Positions 25,606 through 35,030 of a stretch of DNA of 64,000 bases are shown here, in pieces (positions within the stretch are counted from its first letter, which is position 1; each line of letters opens with the position of its first letter). The stretch is from positions 1 through 64,000 of the forward strand of contig NZ_JAJUFQ010000010.1 of assembly GCF_029263665.1 (NCBI RefSeq). Direction: 5' to 3'. The DNA is from Halomonas sp. GTDB lineage: Bacteria; Pseudomonadota; Gammaproteobacteria; Pseudomonadales; Halomonadaceae. Made by a program: the position numbers and the translations under genes. The notes under the pieces are model-generated. The model made no database searches, was not told where the DNA came from, and saw nothing but the letters and a program-made list of their open reading frames with translations.

Positions 25606-27360
25606 TCAAGGGATGATTTCGGGGCGCCGTTCCAGCAATTCATCTATATAAGGATGGTTCAGGAACTGCTCGCGTGCCGCGCCGAGAATTTCTTGGGCGC
25701 GTTCGTGTTGTCCCAGGTCCCACAAGACTTCAATCAGATGGGCAGCCACTTCCTGATCAGGAAGGGTGTTCCAGGCCTGCTCGATCCAGCGTAGAGCGTT
25801 GCTCAGGTCGCCTCGACGGTAGGCAACCCAGCCGAGGCTATCCTGGATAGCGGCGTTCTGAGGGTCCAGCTTGTAGGCTCTCTGGATCAAGGCTTCTGCC
25901 TCATCAAGCTCATCTGGCGAGCCTGAATCGGCAAGGGTATAGCCGAGCGCGTTGAGGGCAGTGGCATTGTCCGGTTGCTGTTCGACCAGTCGGCGCAGTT
26001 CGCGCTCTGAAGTATCCTGATCGCCATTCTGCCAGGCTCGCATGGCATAGAAGTAGCGCAGGTCGCTGTCCTCGGGGGTGCGTGCCAGCTCACGCTCGAG
26101 CAGCGTGTCAGCGTCTTCGCCAAGCCCCTCGTCGTCGAGCAGTTGAGCCTCGATAATCACCAGCCCGGTATAGGATTCATCATGGTGCTGGCGTTCCGAG
26201 CGCAGGAAGTCTCGGGCGTCCTGCAGGCGTCCGTCGGCGGTCAGCATGAGCGAAGCTGCCTGACGGGAAAGCAGGTAGTTCGGGCCTTCGGGTACTTGAC
26301 GGTAATAGAGGAGGGCGTTGTCGATATCACCTTCTTCTTCAGCAATGGACGCCAGCAACAGATAGGTCGCACTGGGAGCATCAGGGTTGCCGACCAGTGG
26401 CAGCAGTAAGTGTTTTACCGGGGCGGTGTGTCCCTCGCTGATATAAAGGCGGGCCAGGCCAACCCTGAGTTCGGGCGAATCACCTCGCTCGGCGAGCAGG
26501 GCATCGGTGCTTTTTTCAGCGGCTGCCAGGTTGCCCATGCGGATATCGGCTTGTGCCATCAACAACAGAAAGAGGGCGTCTTGCGGCGCCAGGTCGAGAC
26601 CACGCTTCGCTGCCTGACGTGCTGCCTGGGGGTTGCCTTGCTCCAGGTTCAGGCGCGAGGTGGCCAGCCAGCGCTGGGGCATGTCGTCAGCGGTCTTGCC
26701 CAGGCGAGCCAGGCGCTGTTGGGCGTTCTTCAACTGACCTTGGGCTGCTTCAGTCAGGGATAGCGCCAGTTCGAGATCGAGGCGTACAGGCTCGCTGGCG
26801 GGAGGTGTTACCAGCGCTTCGCGCAGAATGCTGTCCATAGCGCTCGGGTCTGCGCCAGAGGCGAGAGCGGTATCGACAAAGCGAGTGATATCGCTGCGCT
26901 CGCGCGTATCTGATGCAATGATCTTCTGCTGCAAGGCTTCGGTCCAGTCACCACGAATCGATGCCAGGGAGCCCAACAGCTCTGCCGCTGCCGTGGTTTC
27001 AGGGGCCAGGCTTTGCCAGCGGCGTGCTGCCCGCTCAAGCAACTCGGGGTCATCGGTGAAGCGGGCGGCGAATGTGGCACGCTTTACCAATGCCGGAGAG
27101 TGGTAGCGCTCTGCAGCTTTTAGATAGCCTTCTGTCGCTCGTCGGAAGTCGCCACGCTGTCCAGCCATTTCTGCCGTCAACAGGAGCGAAAGGCCTTCGG
27201 CATCCAATCCCCTGGTGATAGGTGGTGCATTCACCATTGGATCCTTGGGTTGAGCATCGGCGGAGGAGATGGATAAGCCCTGGCAGCCGCAGAGCAAGGC
27301 AGCTAGCGTCAGGGAAGTCAGGGGGCCCGTCAGCTGTCGAATGCGCGTGTTACTGGGCAT
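25606..27360 (-). CDS. TPR-repeat lipoprotein
   Basis: 584 residues. N-terminal hydrophobic segment ending in LCGCQG looks like a lipoprotein signal, although Cys at -2 is atypical. The rest is a series of tetratricopeptide repeats, e.g. LSLLLTAEMAGQRGDFRRATEGYLKAAE near the N-terminus and LNALGYTLADSGSPDELDEAEALIQRAYKLDPQNAAIQDSLGWVAYRRGD near the C-terminus, in two short separate segments. The same kind of gene occupies this position (upstream of lolB, divergent from hemA) in Pseudomonas. Probably a periplasm-facing outer-membrane scaffold; precise role unknown. Confidence 0.85.
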   Translation of the reverse strand: MPSNTRIRQLTGPLTSLTLAALLCGCQGLSISSADAQPKDPMVNAPPITRGLDAEGLSLLLTAEMAGQRGDFRRATEGYLKAAERYHSPALVKRATFAARFTDDPELLERAARRWQSLAPETTAAAELLGSLASIRGDWTEALQQKIIASDTRERSDITRFVDTALASGADPSAMDSILREALVTPPASEPVRLDLELALSLTEAAQGQLKNAQQRLARLGKTADDMPQRWLATSRLNLEQGNPQAARQAAKRGLDLAPQDALFLLLMAQADIRMGNLAAAEKSTDALLAERGDSPELRVGLARLYISEGHTAPVKHLLLPLVGNPDAPSATYLLLASIAEEEGDIDNALLYYRQVPEGPNYLLSRQAASLMLTADGRLQDARDFLRSERQHHDESYTGLVIIEAQLLDDEGLGEDADTLLERELARTPEDSDLRYFYAMRAWQNGDQDTSERELRRLVEQQPDNATALNALGYTLADSGSPDELDEAEALIQRAYKLDPQNAAIQDSLGWVAYRRGDLSNALRWIEQAWNTLPDQEVAAHLIEVLWDLGQHERAQEILGAAREQFLNHPYIDELLERRPEIIP

Positions 27361-27649
27361 GCAGGCCTCATCATGTCAGTCAGAGCGATCAGCGTGATGT
27401 AGAATGTAGCGATCGAGACGCTATGGCATTCTGTGATCGGCATTACATTGGAAATAGCCGTCAGCATAGCGGCTTGAGCGGGTGCAGCAAAGTTGAAAGC
27501 GATATGCAGAGATACCGCATGATGATGCAAAGAGCATCAAGGCTCAGGTGTTCAGCAATTCATATGCTAGAATATGTCGCCTTTGCGGAGTGGAGCCTGC
27601 TCAAGAAAAGGTACCATCCCAGCCATTATCTGGTGAAGACGTCTAACGC
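27361..27649. promoter_or_regulatory. Divergent promoter region, TPR lipoprotein / hemA
   Basis: 289 bases between head-to-head genes. A TAGAAT -10-like hexamer at 27568-27573 points towards hemA, about 75 bases before its start, but no good -35 lies at the right distance. Confidence 0.35.
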
Positions 27650-28915
27650 ATGACCCTGCTTGCCCTTGGCATCAACCATCGTACCGCTGCCGTCGAGGTG
27701 CGCGAGAAAGTGGCCTTTGGTCCTTCGCAGCTCGATATTGCGCTGAAAGAGCTCCGTGCCTTGCCTAGAGTGCGAGAGGCAGCCGTGCTGTCTACCTGCA
27801 ATCGCACCGAACTGTATTGTGTCACTGATGAAACTGGTGAACGCGATGTTCTGGATTGGCTGGGGCGCTTTCATGCCTTGCCGCCGGAAGAACTGCTCTC
27901 TTGCGCCTATCACTATGTCGATGGGGAAGCCGCAAGACACCTGATGCGTGTAGCGGTGGGGCTGGACTCCATGGTGCTCGGTGAGCCTCAGATTCTGGGC
28001 CAGATCAAGGATGCCTACCAGGCGGCTCGTACGGCCAAAGGGCTCGGCGGTGAACTGGAGCGCCTGTTTCAACATACTTTTGCAGTGGCCAAGCAGGTAC
28101 GTACCGAGACGAGCATTGGCAAGAACCCTGTCTCGGTAGCTTATGCTGCGGTCAGCCTGGCTAGCCGCATCTTTGATGATTTCTCCAAGGCCCGTGCCTT
28201 GTTGATCGGTGCTGGAGAAACGATCGAACTGGTTGCTCGCCACCTTCATGAGGCCGGCGTCAAGGCCATCACTGTTGCCAACCGCACCAAGGAACGAGCC
28301 AGCCAACTGGCGGAAGAGTTCAACGGTCAGGCCATTTCCCTGGATGGCATTCCGGCGGCGCTGGAAGAGGCCGATATTGTCATTTCTTCTACAGCGGCAC
28401 CTCTGCCCATCCTCGGCAAGGGGATGGTCGAGCGCGCGCTCAAGCGTCGTCGACACCGCCCGGTGTTCATGGTTGATATTGCCGTGCCACGGGATATCGA
28501 ACCTGAGGTCAGCGAATTGGGTGATGTATTTCTGTATACCGTTGATGACCTGCAAGAGGTCATCGAAGAGAACCGACGTCACCGTCAGGTCGCAGCCAAC
28601 CAGGCCGAGGCACTGATCGACAGTGGCGTCGCTCACTGGTTTCAAGAGCGTCGCATTCGTAGTGCCGGCGATGTCATTCGGGAAGTGCGGGCGAAGGGTG
28701 ATGTCCTGCGCAACGAGGCCGAACAGCAGGCTCTGGCGCGCCTGGCCAATGGCGAGGCACCAGAGAAGGTCATTCAGCGCCTGGCTCACCAGTTGACCAA
28801 TCGCTTACTCCACCAGCCCACCCTGTCCTTGCGTAGTGCTGCTGCGCAGGAGCGTCAGGAGCTGCTTGATGCAGCCGCTGAGCTATTGCTTGGCGACGAC
28901 GAGCGCGAACATTAG
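27650..28915 (+). CDS. hemA: Glutamyl-tRNA reductase
   Basis: 421 residues. N-terminal LGINHRTAAVEVREKVAF and the catalytic Cys in STCNRTELY (Cys50), then the NADPH domain (LIGAGETIELVARHL). It reduces Glu-tRNA to glutamate-1-semialdehyde, the first step of C5-pathway haem synthesis. It heads the hemA-prfA-prmC-moeB group. A 387-residue frame on the opposite strand is a codon-bias shadow. Confidence 0.97.
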   Translation: MTLLALGINHRTAAVEVREKVAFGPSQLDIALKELRALPRVREAAVLSTCNRTELYCVTDETGERDVLDWLGRFHALPPEELLSCAYHYVDGEAARHLMRVAVGLDSMVLGEPQILGQIKDAYQAARTAKGLGGELERLFQHTFAVAKQVRTETSIGKNPVSVAYAAVSLASRIFDDFSKARALLIGAGETIELVARHLHEAGVKAITVANRTKERASQLAEEFNGQAISLDGIPAALEEADIVISSTAAPLPILGKGMVERALKRRRHRPVFMVDIAVPRDIEPEVSELGDVFLYTVDDLQEVIEENRRHRQVAANQAEALIDSGVAHWFQERRIRSAGDVIREVRAKGDVLRNEAEQQALARLANGEAPEKVIQRLAHQLTNRLLHQPTLSLRSAAAQERQELLDAAAELLLGDDEREH

Positions 28916-29029
28916 GGAAACTCATTTCCTTAGGTAAGCTGCTTTGTCATGAACCTGCTTTGCCACGAATCTGCTTTGCCACGAACCTGTGTTGCGTCGC
29001 CTTTCTAACCCGAATTCAAGGACATACCG

Positions 29030-30121
29030 ATGAAAGCTTCCCTGCGTCAGCGTCTTGATGCCTTCGTCGATCGTTTCGAAGAACTTGCTGCACTGCTATC
29101 AGATCCTGATGTCATTTCTGACCAGACACGGTTTCGTGATTATTCTCGCGAGTATTCCGAGCTCGAGGCGCTGGTCGAGGCGTGGCGCCAATATCGGAAT
29201 GTCGAAGAAGACATCGCGACGGCAGAGCTGATGGCAGAGGACGCGGATGCAGAAATGCGCGAACTCGCCCAACTGGAACGTGAAGAGGGCAAGGAGCGTC
29301 TGGATGCCCTGGATAGCGAGCTCAAGCGCCTGCTGGTACCCAAGGATCCTGATGATGGGCGTAATGTCTTCCTCGAGGTGCGTGCCGGAACGGGAGGCGA
29401 TGAGGCTGCACTGTTTGCCGGTGATCTGTTCCGCATGTATTCCCGTTATGCGGAAAATCAGGGGTGGAAGGTCGAGGTGGTCAGTGCCAGTCACGGTGAG
29501 CAAGGCGGCTACAAGGAAATCATTTCCCGGGTAAAGGGCGATGGAGCCTATGCCAGACTCAAGTTCGAGTCTGGAGCTCATCGAGTTCAGCGGGTACCGG
29601 CGACTGAGTCCCAGGGGCGTATCCATACGTCTGCCTGTACGGTGGCGGTGATGCCGGAAGCCGATGAAGTCACCGACGTGGATATCAACCCTTCCGACCT
29701 GCGCGTGGATACCTTCCGTTCCAGTGGGGCAGGCGGCCAGCACGTCAACACGACCGATTCGGCGATTCGTATTACCCACCTGCCTACCGGCGTCGTGGTG
29801 GAGTGTCAGGAAGAGCGCAGTCAGCACAAGAACCGGGCCAAGGCCATGTCGCTGTTGGCCGCTCGTCTCAAGCAGGCGGCTCAGGACAGCCAGCGCCAGG
29901 AGCAGGCCGATGCGCGCCGTTCTCTGGTTGGCTCAGGTGATCGCAGCGAGCGTATTCGTACCTACAATTTTCCCCAGGGTCGGGTGACAGATCACCGCAT
30001 CAACCTGACGCTGTACAAGCTCTCCGAAGTCATCACCGGCGATGGCCTGGATGAAGTCATCGAACCGTTGATCCATGAGTTCCAGGCCGAACAGTTGGCA
30101 GCATTGCAGCAGGAGGTCTGA
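29030..30121 (+). CDS. prfA: Peptide chain release factor 1
   Basis: 363 residues, full length. The GGQ peptidyl-hydrolysis loop ([10 protein letters not shown]) is near residue 235, and the stop-codon recognition region precedes it in domain 2 ([20 protein letters not shown]). Recognises UAG and UAA. Its stop overlaps the prmC start by one base (TGATG), giving tight coupling with the methylase that modifies the GGQ glutamine. Confidence 0.97.
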   Translation: MKASLRQRLDAFVDRFEELAALLSDPDVISDQTRFRDYSREYSELEALVEAWRQYRNVEEDIATAELMAEDADAEMRELAQLEREEGKERLDALDSELKRLLVPKDPDDGRNVFLEVRAGTGGDEAALFAGDLFRMYSRYAENQGWKVEVVSASHGEQGGYKEIISRVKGDGAYARLKFESGAHRVQRVPATESQGRIHTSACTVAVMPEADEVTDVDINPSDLRVDTFRSSGAGGQHVNTTDSAIRITHLPTGVVVECQEERSQHKNRAKAMSLLAARLKQAAQDSQRQEQADARRSLVGSGDRSERIRTYNFPQGRVTDHRINLTLYKLSEVITGDGLDEVIEPLIHEFQAEQLAALQQEV

Positions 30122-30972
30122 TGCGCATCGATGTGCTGTTGTCCCGGGCAGCTGCACGTCTGCAGCAAGCTGGTTCGGGGACGTCCCGGCTTGATGCGGA
30201 AGTCATTGCGACCCATGTGCTGAAGGTCGATCGAACCTGGCTCTACACCTGGGGAGATCGCACGATGGATGTGTTGGCCAGGGCGCGTTTCGAAGCCCTG
30301 GTGGGGGCCCGTGCCGAAGGCCAGCCTGTTGCCTACCTGACGGGTGAGCGGGAATTCTGGGGACTCGCGCTGGAGACCTCCCGTGCCACCCTGATTCCGC
30401 GCCCGGATACGGAGACACTTGTTGAGGCGGCCCTGACTCGCGCAGAGACGGCTACTGGAGCCTTGCTGGACCTCGGTACCGGCACTGGCGCCATCGCTCT
30501 GGCGTTTGCCAGTGAGCGCCCGGGCTGGCGCGTGAAAGGGCTGGACCTTTCACCCGAAGCCGTGGCCTTGGCAACCCGCAATGCCAAACGCCATGGACTG
30601 CAGGCGGTGTTTCGCGTCAGCGACTGGTTTGCAGCACTTGACGATGCCGAGAACTTCGAGCTGATTGTCTCCAATCCCCCCTATATTGATGCAGAGGATC
30701 CTCATCTCAATCAGGGTGATGTACGCTTCGAGCCATCTTCTGCCTTGATAGCCGCCGATGGCGGACTTGCTGACCTGCGCCGTATCGCGCAAGGTGCGCA
30801 ACGTCATCTGGTGCCGAATGGATGGCTGCTGGTGGAGCATGGCTATCAACAGGGACCTGTCGTACGTGAACTGCTGGCAGCCAGTGGTTATGCGGATGTC
30901 AAAAGCCTGCCGGATCTGGCGGGAAATGAAAGAGTGACGGTTGGAAGGCATCAGGTACCTGACCTGCCCTGA
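30121..30972 (+). CDS. prmC: Release-factor glutamine methyltransferase
   Basis: 283 residues. N-terminal helical domain, then the SAM-binding LLDLGTGTGAIALAFA and the catalytic NPPY (SNPPYIDAEDPH, about residue 185). Transfers a methyl group from SAM to the Gln of the release-factor GGQ motif. Overlaps prfA by one base. Confidence 0.95.
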   Translation: MRIDVLLSRAAARLQQAGSGTSRLDAEVIATHVLKVDRTWLYTWGDRTMDVLARARFEALVGARAEGQPVAYLTGEREFWGLALETSRATLIPRPDTETLVEAALTRAETATGALLDLGTGTGAIALAFASERPGWRVKGLDLSPEAVALATRNAKRHGLQAVFRVSDWFAALDDAENFELIVSNPPYIDAEDPHLNQGDVRFEPSSALIAADGGLADLRRIAQGAQRHLVPNGWLLVEHGYQQGPVVRELLAASGYADVKSLPDLAGNERVTVGRHQVPDLP

Positions 30973-31204
30973 TGGAAAGTCTGGAATATCCAGCGTTGAT
31001 GGATGTGAATGGATCAGAAGGATACGGAGGGATACAGTAAAAACCTTCGTCGAGATTGGTTTTAACGTGCGAGAATATGGAAAAAGTGCCCGCTTGCAGG
31101 GTATTTTGGTCGATATCTCTGAGTCGTTATGGTGACAAGACCGTCGTCAAGAGGTTGTTGCTATAGGCCAGCTTCACATTCCTGATTATCGAGTCATAAC
31201 CACA

Positions 31205-31705
31205 ATGAAAAGCAAAAGTCGCTCACTCGATCGTATTGATCTCAAGATTCTGCGCTGCCTGCAGGACAATGCTCGTATCTCCTATGTTGATCTCGCTACC
31301 CAAGTAGGGCTTTCCACCACTCCTTGTCTGGAGCGCGTCAAGCGCCTGGAGCGTGCGGGCGTGATTCGTGGTTACAAGGCCATTCTGGATCCGCGCAAGC
31401 TCAAGGCCAACTTACTGGTGTTCGTCGAGATCAGCCTCGAGACGCAGTCACCGGCGGTATTCGATGAGTTTCGCCGGGCGGTTTCCAAGCTGCCGCAGAT
31501 ACAGGAATGTCATCTGGTATCCGGCCAGTTCGATTACATCCTCAAGTGTCGCATTCCTGAGATGTCGGCTTATCGTCAGTTGCTGGGAGATGTCGTCCTG
31601 ACATTGCCGGGTGTCAAGGAGTCCAAGAGTTATGTGGTGATGGAAGAGGTCAAGGAGGACTTTGCCCTGCATGTGCCCGACATCGAGGAGTTCGAGGGTA
31701 AATGA
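31205..31705 (+). CDS. Lrp/AsnC family transcriptional regulator
   Basis: 166 residues, the typical Lrp size. N-terminal helix-turn-helix (LDRIDLKILRCLQDNARISYVDLATQVGLSTTPCLERVKRLE, in two parts) and a C-terminal RAM ligand-binding domain with VSGQFDYILKCRIPEMSAYRQLL. The sequence is close to leucine-responsive Lrp proteins. It lies between prmC and moeB, normally neighbours, with a 232-base gap upstream and a 4-base ATGA overlap with moeB. Cytoplasmic regulator responding to amino acids; its targets may include the polyamine genes downstream, which is inference. Confidence 0.9.
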   Translation: MKSKSRSLDRIDLKILRCLQDNARISYVDLATQVGLSTTPCLERVKRLERAGVIRGYKAILDPRKLKANLLVFVEISLETQSPAVFDEFRRAVSKLPQIQECHLVSGQFDYILKCRIPEMSAYRQLLGDVVLTLPGVKESKSYVVMEEVKEDFALHVPDIEEFEGK

Positions 31706-32469
31706 GTCAGCCAATGAATGACCGGCAACTGCTGCGTTACAGCCGCCAGATCATGCTGCCCCAGGTGGATATCGAAGGGCAGGAGCGCTTGCTCGATGGG
31801 CATGCTTTGATTGTCGGGGCTGGTGGGCTGGGCTCACCGGTAGCGCTGTATCTGGCTGCAGCGGGGGTCGGGCAGTTGACGATTGCTGATGCGGATGAAG
31901 TGGAAATCTCCAACCTCCAGCGCCAGATCGCTCACCATGAGGCGGATCTGGGCGTCAACAAGGCCGAATCTGCGGCCAATTCGGCCCGGGCATTGAACAG
32001 CGATTGTCGGATCCATGTGGTGAAACGCTTCCTCAATGACGCAGAACTGCTCGAGGCAGCCCGGCAGGCTGATGTGGTGCTGGATTGCACCGATCGTTTT
32101 TCCAGCCGCTATGCCATCAATGCCGCCTGCATGGAGGCAGGAGTGCCTCTGGTATCTGGCGCAGCGATCCGCTTTTCCGGGCAGATCGCGGTATTCGATC
32201 CACGTGACGCACAAAGCCCTTGCTATGCCTGCCTGTATCCCCCGAATGACCAGGGCGACGAGGCTCTGTCCTGTGCCGAGAGTGGTGTCATCGCACCGCT
32301 GGTCGGCATGATCGGCAGTTTTCAGGCGCTTGAAGCCATCAAGCTGCTCGCCAAGTCTGGTTCTTCACATGGTGGATTATCCACCTTCGATGGCTTGAGC
32401 GGTGAATGGCGTCACTTCCGCTTGGCCAAGGACCCCGCCTGCCCTGTGTGCAACAGCCGTCCATCATGA
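31702..32469 (+). CDS. moeB: Molybdopterin-synthase adenylyltransferase
   Basis: 255 residues of the ThiF/MoeB/HesA E1-like family. ATP-binding VGAGGLGSPVALYLAAAGVG (~32-50), adenylation region, and two zinc-binding CxxC pairs (CYAC about residue 175 and CPVC near the end). It activates the C-terminus of MoaD with ATP in molybdenum cofactor synthesis. ThiF-like activity on ThiS is an alternative. Overlaps the Lrp-type gene upstream and the LysR-type gene downstream by four bases each. Confidence 0.92.
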   Translation: MSQPMNDRQLLRYSRQIMLPQVDIEGQERLLDGHALIVGAGGLGSPVALYLAAAGVGQLTIADADEVEISNLQRQIAHHEADLGVNKAESAANSARALNSDCRIHVVKRFLNDAELLEAARQADVVLDCTDRFSSRYAINAACMEAGVPLVSGAAIRFSGQIAVFDPRDAQSPCYACLYPPNDQGDEALSCAESGVIAPLVGMIGSFQALEAIKLLAKSGSSHGGLSTFDGLSGEWRHFRLAKDPACPVCNSRPS

Positions 32470-33383
32470 AACCCCAGCGTCCATCTCCGTCTCCGGTCAC
32501 CGATTTTGATATCCGCTTGCTGCGAGTGTTCAGGACGGTAGCGGAGTGTGGCGGATTTTCCGCAGCGGAAGGGGAGCTTGGTATCAGCCGCTCCGCGATC
32601 AGCTTGCATATGGGCGATCTGGAAAAACGCCTGGGGCTCAAGCTGTGCAAGAGAGGGCGAGGCGGTTTTGCCCTGACCGAGGAAGGGCGAGAGGTGCTGC
32701 AAGGGGCTCGTCGGCTGCTGGCCGGGCTCGAAGCCTTCCGTACCGAGGTCAATGCCCTGCATCACAATTTGCGCGGCGAGCTCAACATCGGCATCACCGA
32801 CACTCTGGTCAGCTATCCGCAAATGCGCATTACTCATTCCCTGGCTCGGCTCAAGGCAGAAGGACCCGGGGTGCGCATCAATATCCATATGGACCCACCA
32901 GGGGAGATCGCCAGAGCCGTGCTCGATGGGCGTCTGCATGTCGGGGTGGTGCCGGAAGTCAACCTGCCTACCAGTGTGGAGACACTGGCGCTCTATGGCG
33001 AGCATTCGAGTCTCTATTGCGGCTGTGAGCACCCTCTGTTCCATGCCGCAGAACCTGAACTGGCCGAGCTGGCGCAATGGGATGCGGTAGTGCCGTCATA
33101 TCCGCTTCCGGAGTCCGGGCGTGAAGCGCTTGCCTGGCTGACAGGTACCGCGACGGCCTCCGACAGGGAAGGGGCCGCGTTTCTGATTCTGACCGGAGCT
33201 TACCTGGGATACTTGCCTGATCATCAAGCGGCTTCCTGGGTGGCAGAAGGGCGCCTGCGCCTGCTATGCGCTGGCAAGGCAGGCTATTCGACGCCATTTG
33301 TTGCCATCACTCGCCGCGATCGTAGCCCTCATCGGGTGCTGGAAGCTTTTTTGCAGGTATTGACGGAAGAACCCTCTCGATAG
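32466..33383 (+). CDS. LysR-type transcriptional regulator
   Basis: 305 residues from the ATG at 32466, in an ATGA overlap with the moeB stop; an in-frame extension upstream lies inside moeB and is rejected. N-terminal winged helix-turn-helix (FRTVAECGGFSAAEGELGISRSAISLHMGDLEKRLG) followed by an effector-binding domain (LNIGITDTLVSYPQMRI...). Unlike most LysR genes it is collinear with the metabolic genes that follow. Three CATAAG repeats at 33420-33458 and the polyamine cluster suggest it may control that cluster; this is inference. Confidence 0.9.
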   Translation: MKPQRPSPSPVTDFDIRLLRVFRTVAECGGFSAAEGELGISRSAISLHMGDLEKRLGLKLCKRGRGGFALTEEGREVLQGARRLLAGLEAFRTEVNALHHNLRGELNIGITDTLVSYPQMRITHSLARLKAEGPGVRINIHMDPPGEIARAVLDGRLHVGVVPEVNLPTSVETLALYGEHSSLYCGCEHPLFHAAEPELAELAQWDAVVPSYPLPESGREALAWLTGTATASDREGAAFLILTGAYLGYLPDHQAASWVAEGRLRLLCAGKAGYSTPFVAITRRDRSPHRVLEAFLQVLTEEPSR

Positions 33384-33708
33384 CGCAGGCATCCATGTGG
33401 CTGGGGCGTGCCAGTGTGTCATAAGAACATGTCATAAGAGCATGGCATAAGTGTTCATCAATATGGTCGAAATGCCATGAGGCTGGTGCGCTGGGCGTGA
33501 TGCCTGGAAGGCGCATGGTTGTGGGGGTGGTGTGGTGAGTTATGGAATGACTGACCTTTAGGTGAATGATTTGTTGTTATCGAATACTTGACATTTCCCC
33601 TTGTGCTGATGTCACACTGAAGAGGTGCCGCTGACCTTGGGTCGGCATCATCACAACGAGTTTCGATAGACAACAATAAGCGCAAAGCGCAACCAATACG
33701 GACTCTTT
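33384..33708. other. Regulatory region before the polyamine cluster
   Basis: 325 bases without a gene. It contains three consecutive 13-base units starting CATAAG (33420-33458) and a TTGACA hexamer at 33588-33593 without a matching -10 at the usual spacing. Probably holds the cluster promoter and operators. Confidence 0.5.
33420..33458. repeat. Three 13-bp direct repeats
   Basis: Units at 33420, 33433 and 33446, each starting CATAAG; the first two differ at only two positions, the third is degenerate. Between the LysR-type gene and the first oxidase gene, so an operator array is possible. Confidence 0.5.
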
Positions 33709-35001
33709 ATGACTGCTGTATCGTCGTTCGCGACTCCTGCCTCCTGGTACCGTGATTCCGTTGCGGTCGACCTGGCTCCCTGTATTCCTCTGAAAGGTGA
33801 TGTTCGAGCCGATGTCTGTGTGATCGGTGCCGGCATCACGGGTTGTTCTGCCGCCTTGCACCTGGCCGAACGAGGCTATCGTGTCGTTATCCTTGAGGCC
33901 CATGACGTGGGGCACGGTGCTTCTGGCCGCAGTGGTGGTCAGATCCTGCCTGGTCTGGGAACGGATATCGCCACTGTTGAGCAGGCGCTGGGCCATTCGG
34001 CCGCCAAGGATATCTGGGAAATGAGCCGGGAGGCAGTACGCCTCACCGCAGAACTGGTCGAGCGCCATCAGATTCCTTGCGATCTTTCCTGGGGCTATCT
34101 GCATGCTGCGGTCAAGCCTCGCCATGTCACGGAGTTGCGCGAGTACCAACAGCGCATGGCGCATGATTATGACTACCAGGCTCTGGAATGGCGTGAAGGG
34201 GACGCCTTGCGTGAGCATGTGGTCACGGACGCCTATCCGGCTGCGTTGTGGGAGAGCGAGGCAGGACACCTGCATCCCCTCAACTACACGCTGGGATTGG
34301 CTCGCGCGGCTCAACAGGCTGGGGTGGTCATTCATGCTGAAAGCCCTGTCATCGACATCAAGCAAGGGCATCCTGCCTCAGTGGCGACGCGCCAGGGTCG
34401 AGTGACGGCCGATCAGGTCATCGTTGCCACCAATGCTTATGGCAACGGACTGGTGCCGCAGCTTAGTGGGCGCATCATGCGTTGTGCCAACTACATGATT
34501 GCAACGGCTCCCATGACACCGGAACAGGCTGCCTTGGTGCTACCGAAGAATGATGCCCTTTCGGATGCCAACTTCGTTCTCGACTATTACCGCCTGTCGG
34601 CTGATCGTCGCCTGATCTATGGCGGGGAAGTGAGCTATGACGGCCGCCCGCCAAAAGGCCTGGATGCACGCATCGATAACAAGATCCGTCACCTGTTCCC
34701 TGTGCTCGACAATATCGCCATCGAGTATCGCTGGGGAGGCGACATCGCCATCACGTTGAACCGCGCACCGGATTTCGGTCGCCTGGACGACAACCTCTAT
34801 TACGCCCAGGGCTACTCTGGTCATGGCATGGCGATGGCCGGGCTGGCCGGAAAGCTGCTGGCTGAAACCATTGCCGGACAAAGTGAGCGGTTTGATATCT
34901 TCGCCGCCATGCCCCATCGCCACTTCCCCGGTGGGCGCTGGCTGCGCACTCCGCTACTGGTACTTGCCACCAATTTCTACAAGCTGCGCGACCGCCTGTG
35001 A
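33709..35001 (+). CDS. FAD-dependent oxidoreductase, PuuB-like
   Basis: 430 residues of the DAO family. Dinucleotide-binding motif ADVCVIGAGITGCSAALHL at ~38-56 followed by VVILEA; GASGRSGGQILPG and near the C-terminus YYAQGYSGHGMAMAGLAGKL match gamma-glutamylputrescine oxidases. Expected reaction: oxidation of the amine end of a gamma-glutamylated polyamine to an aldehyde with release of ammonia and H2O2. First gene of a cluster with a polyamine-type ABC transporter. A second, related oxidase lies at 40832. The actual amine is not determined. Confidence 0.85.
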   Translation: MTAVSSFATPASWYRDSVAVDLAPCIPLKGDVRADVCVIGAGITGCSAALHLAERGYRVVILEAHDVGHGASGRSGGQILPGLGTDIATVEQALGHSAAKDIWEMSREAVRLTAELVERHQIPCDLSWGYLHAAVKPRHVTELREYQQRMAHDYDYQALEWREGDALREHVVTDAYPAALWESEAGHLHPLNYTLGLARAAQQAGVVIHAESPVIDIKQGHPASVATRQGRVTADQVIVATNAYGNGLVPQLSGRIMRCANYMIATAPMTPEQAALVLPKNDALSDANFVLDYYRLSADRRLIYGGEVSYDGRPPKGLDARIDNKIRHLFPVLDNIAIEYRWGGDIAITLNRAPDFGRLDDNLYYAQGYSGHGMAMAGLAGKLLAETIAGQSERFDIFAAMPHRHFPGGRWLRTPLLVLATNFYKLRDRL

Positions 35002-35030
35002 ATGGCCGCCCGACATACGAGGACGATTCC

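Noticed and set aside
27626..28789. 387-residue open frame on the minus strand across hemA
   Set aside because: It mirrors hemA codon positions in a GC-rich gene; no family features, and hemA is certain.
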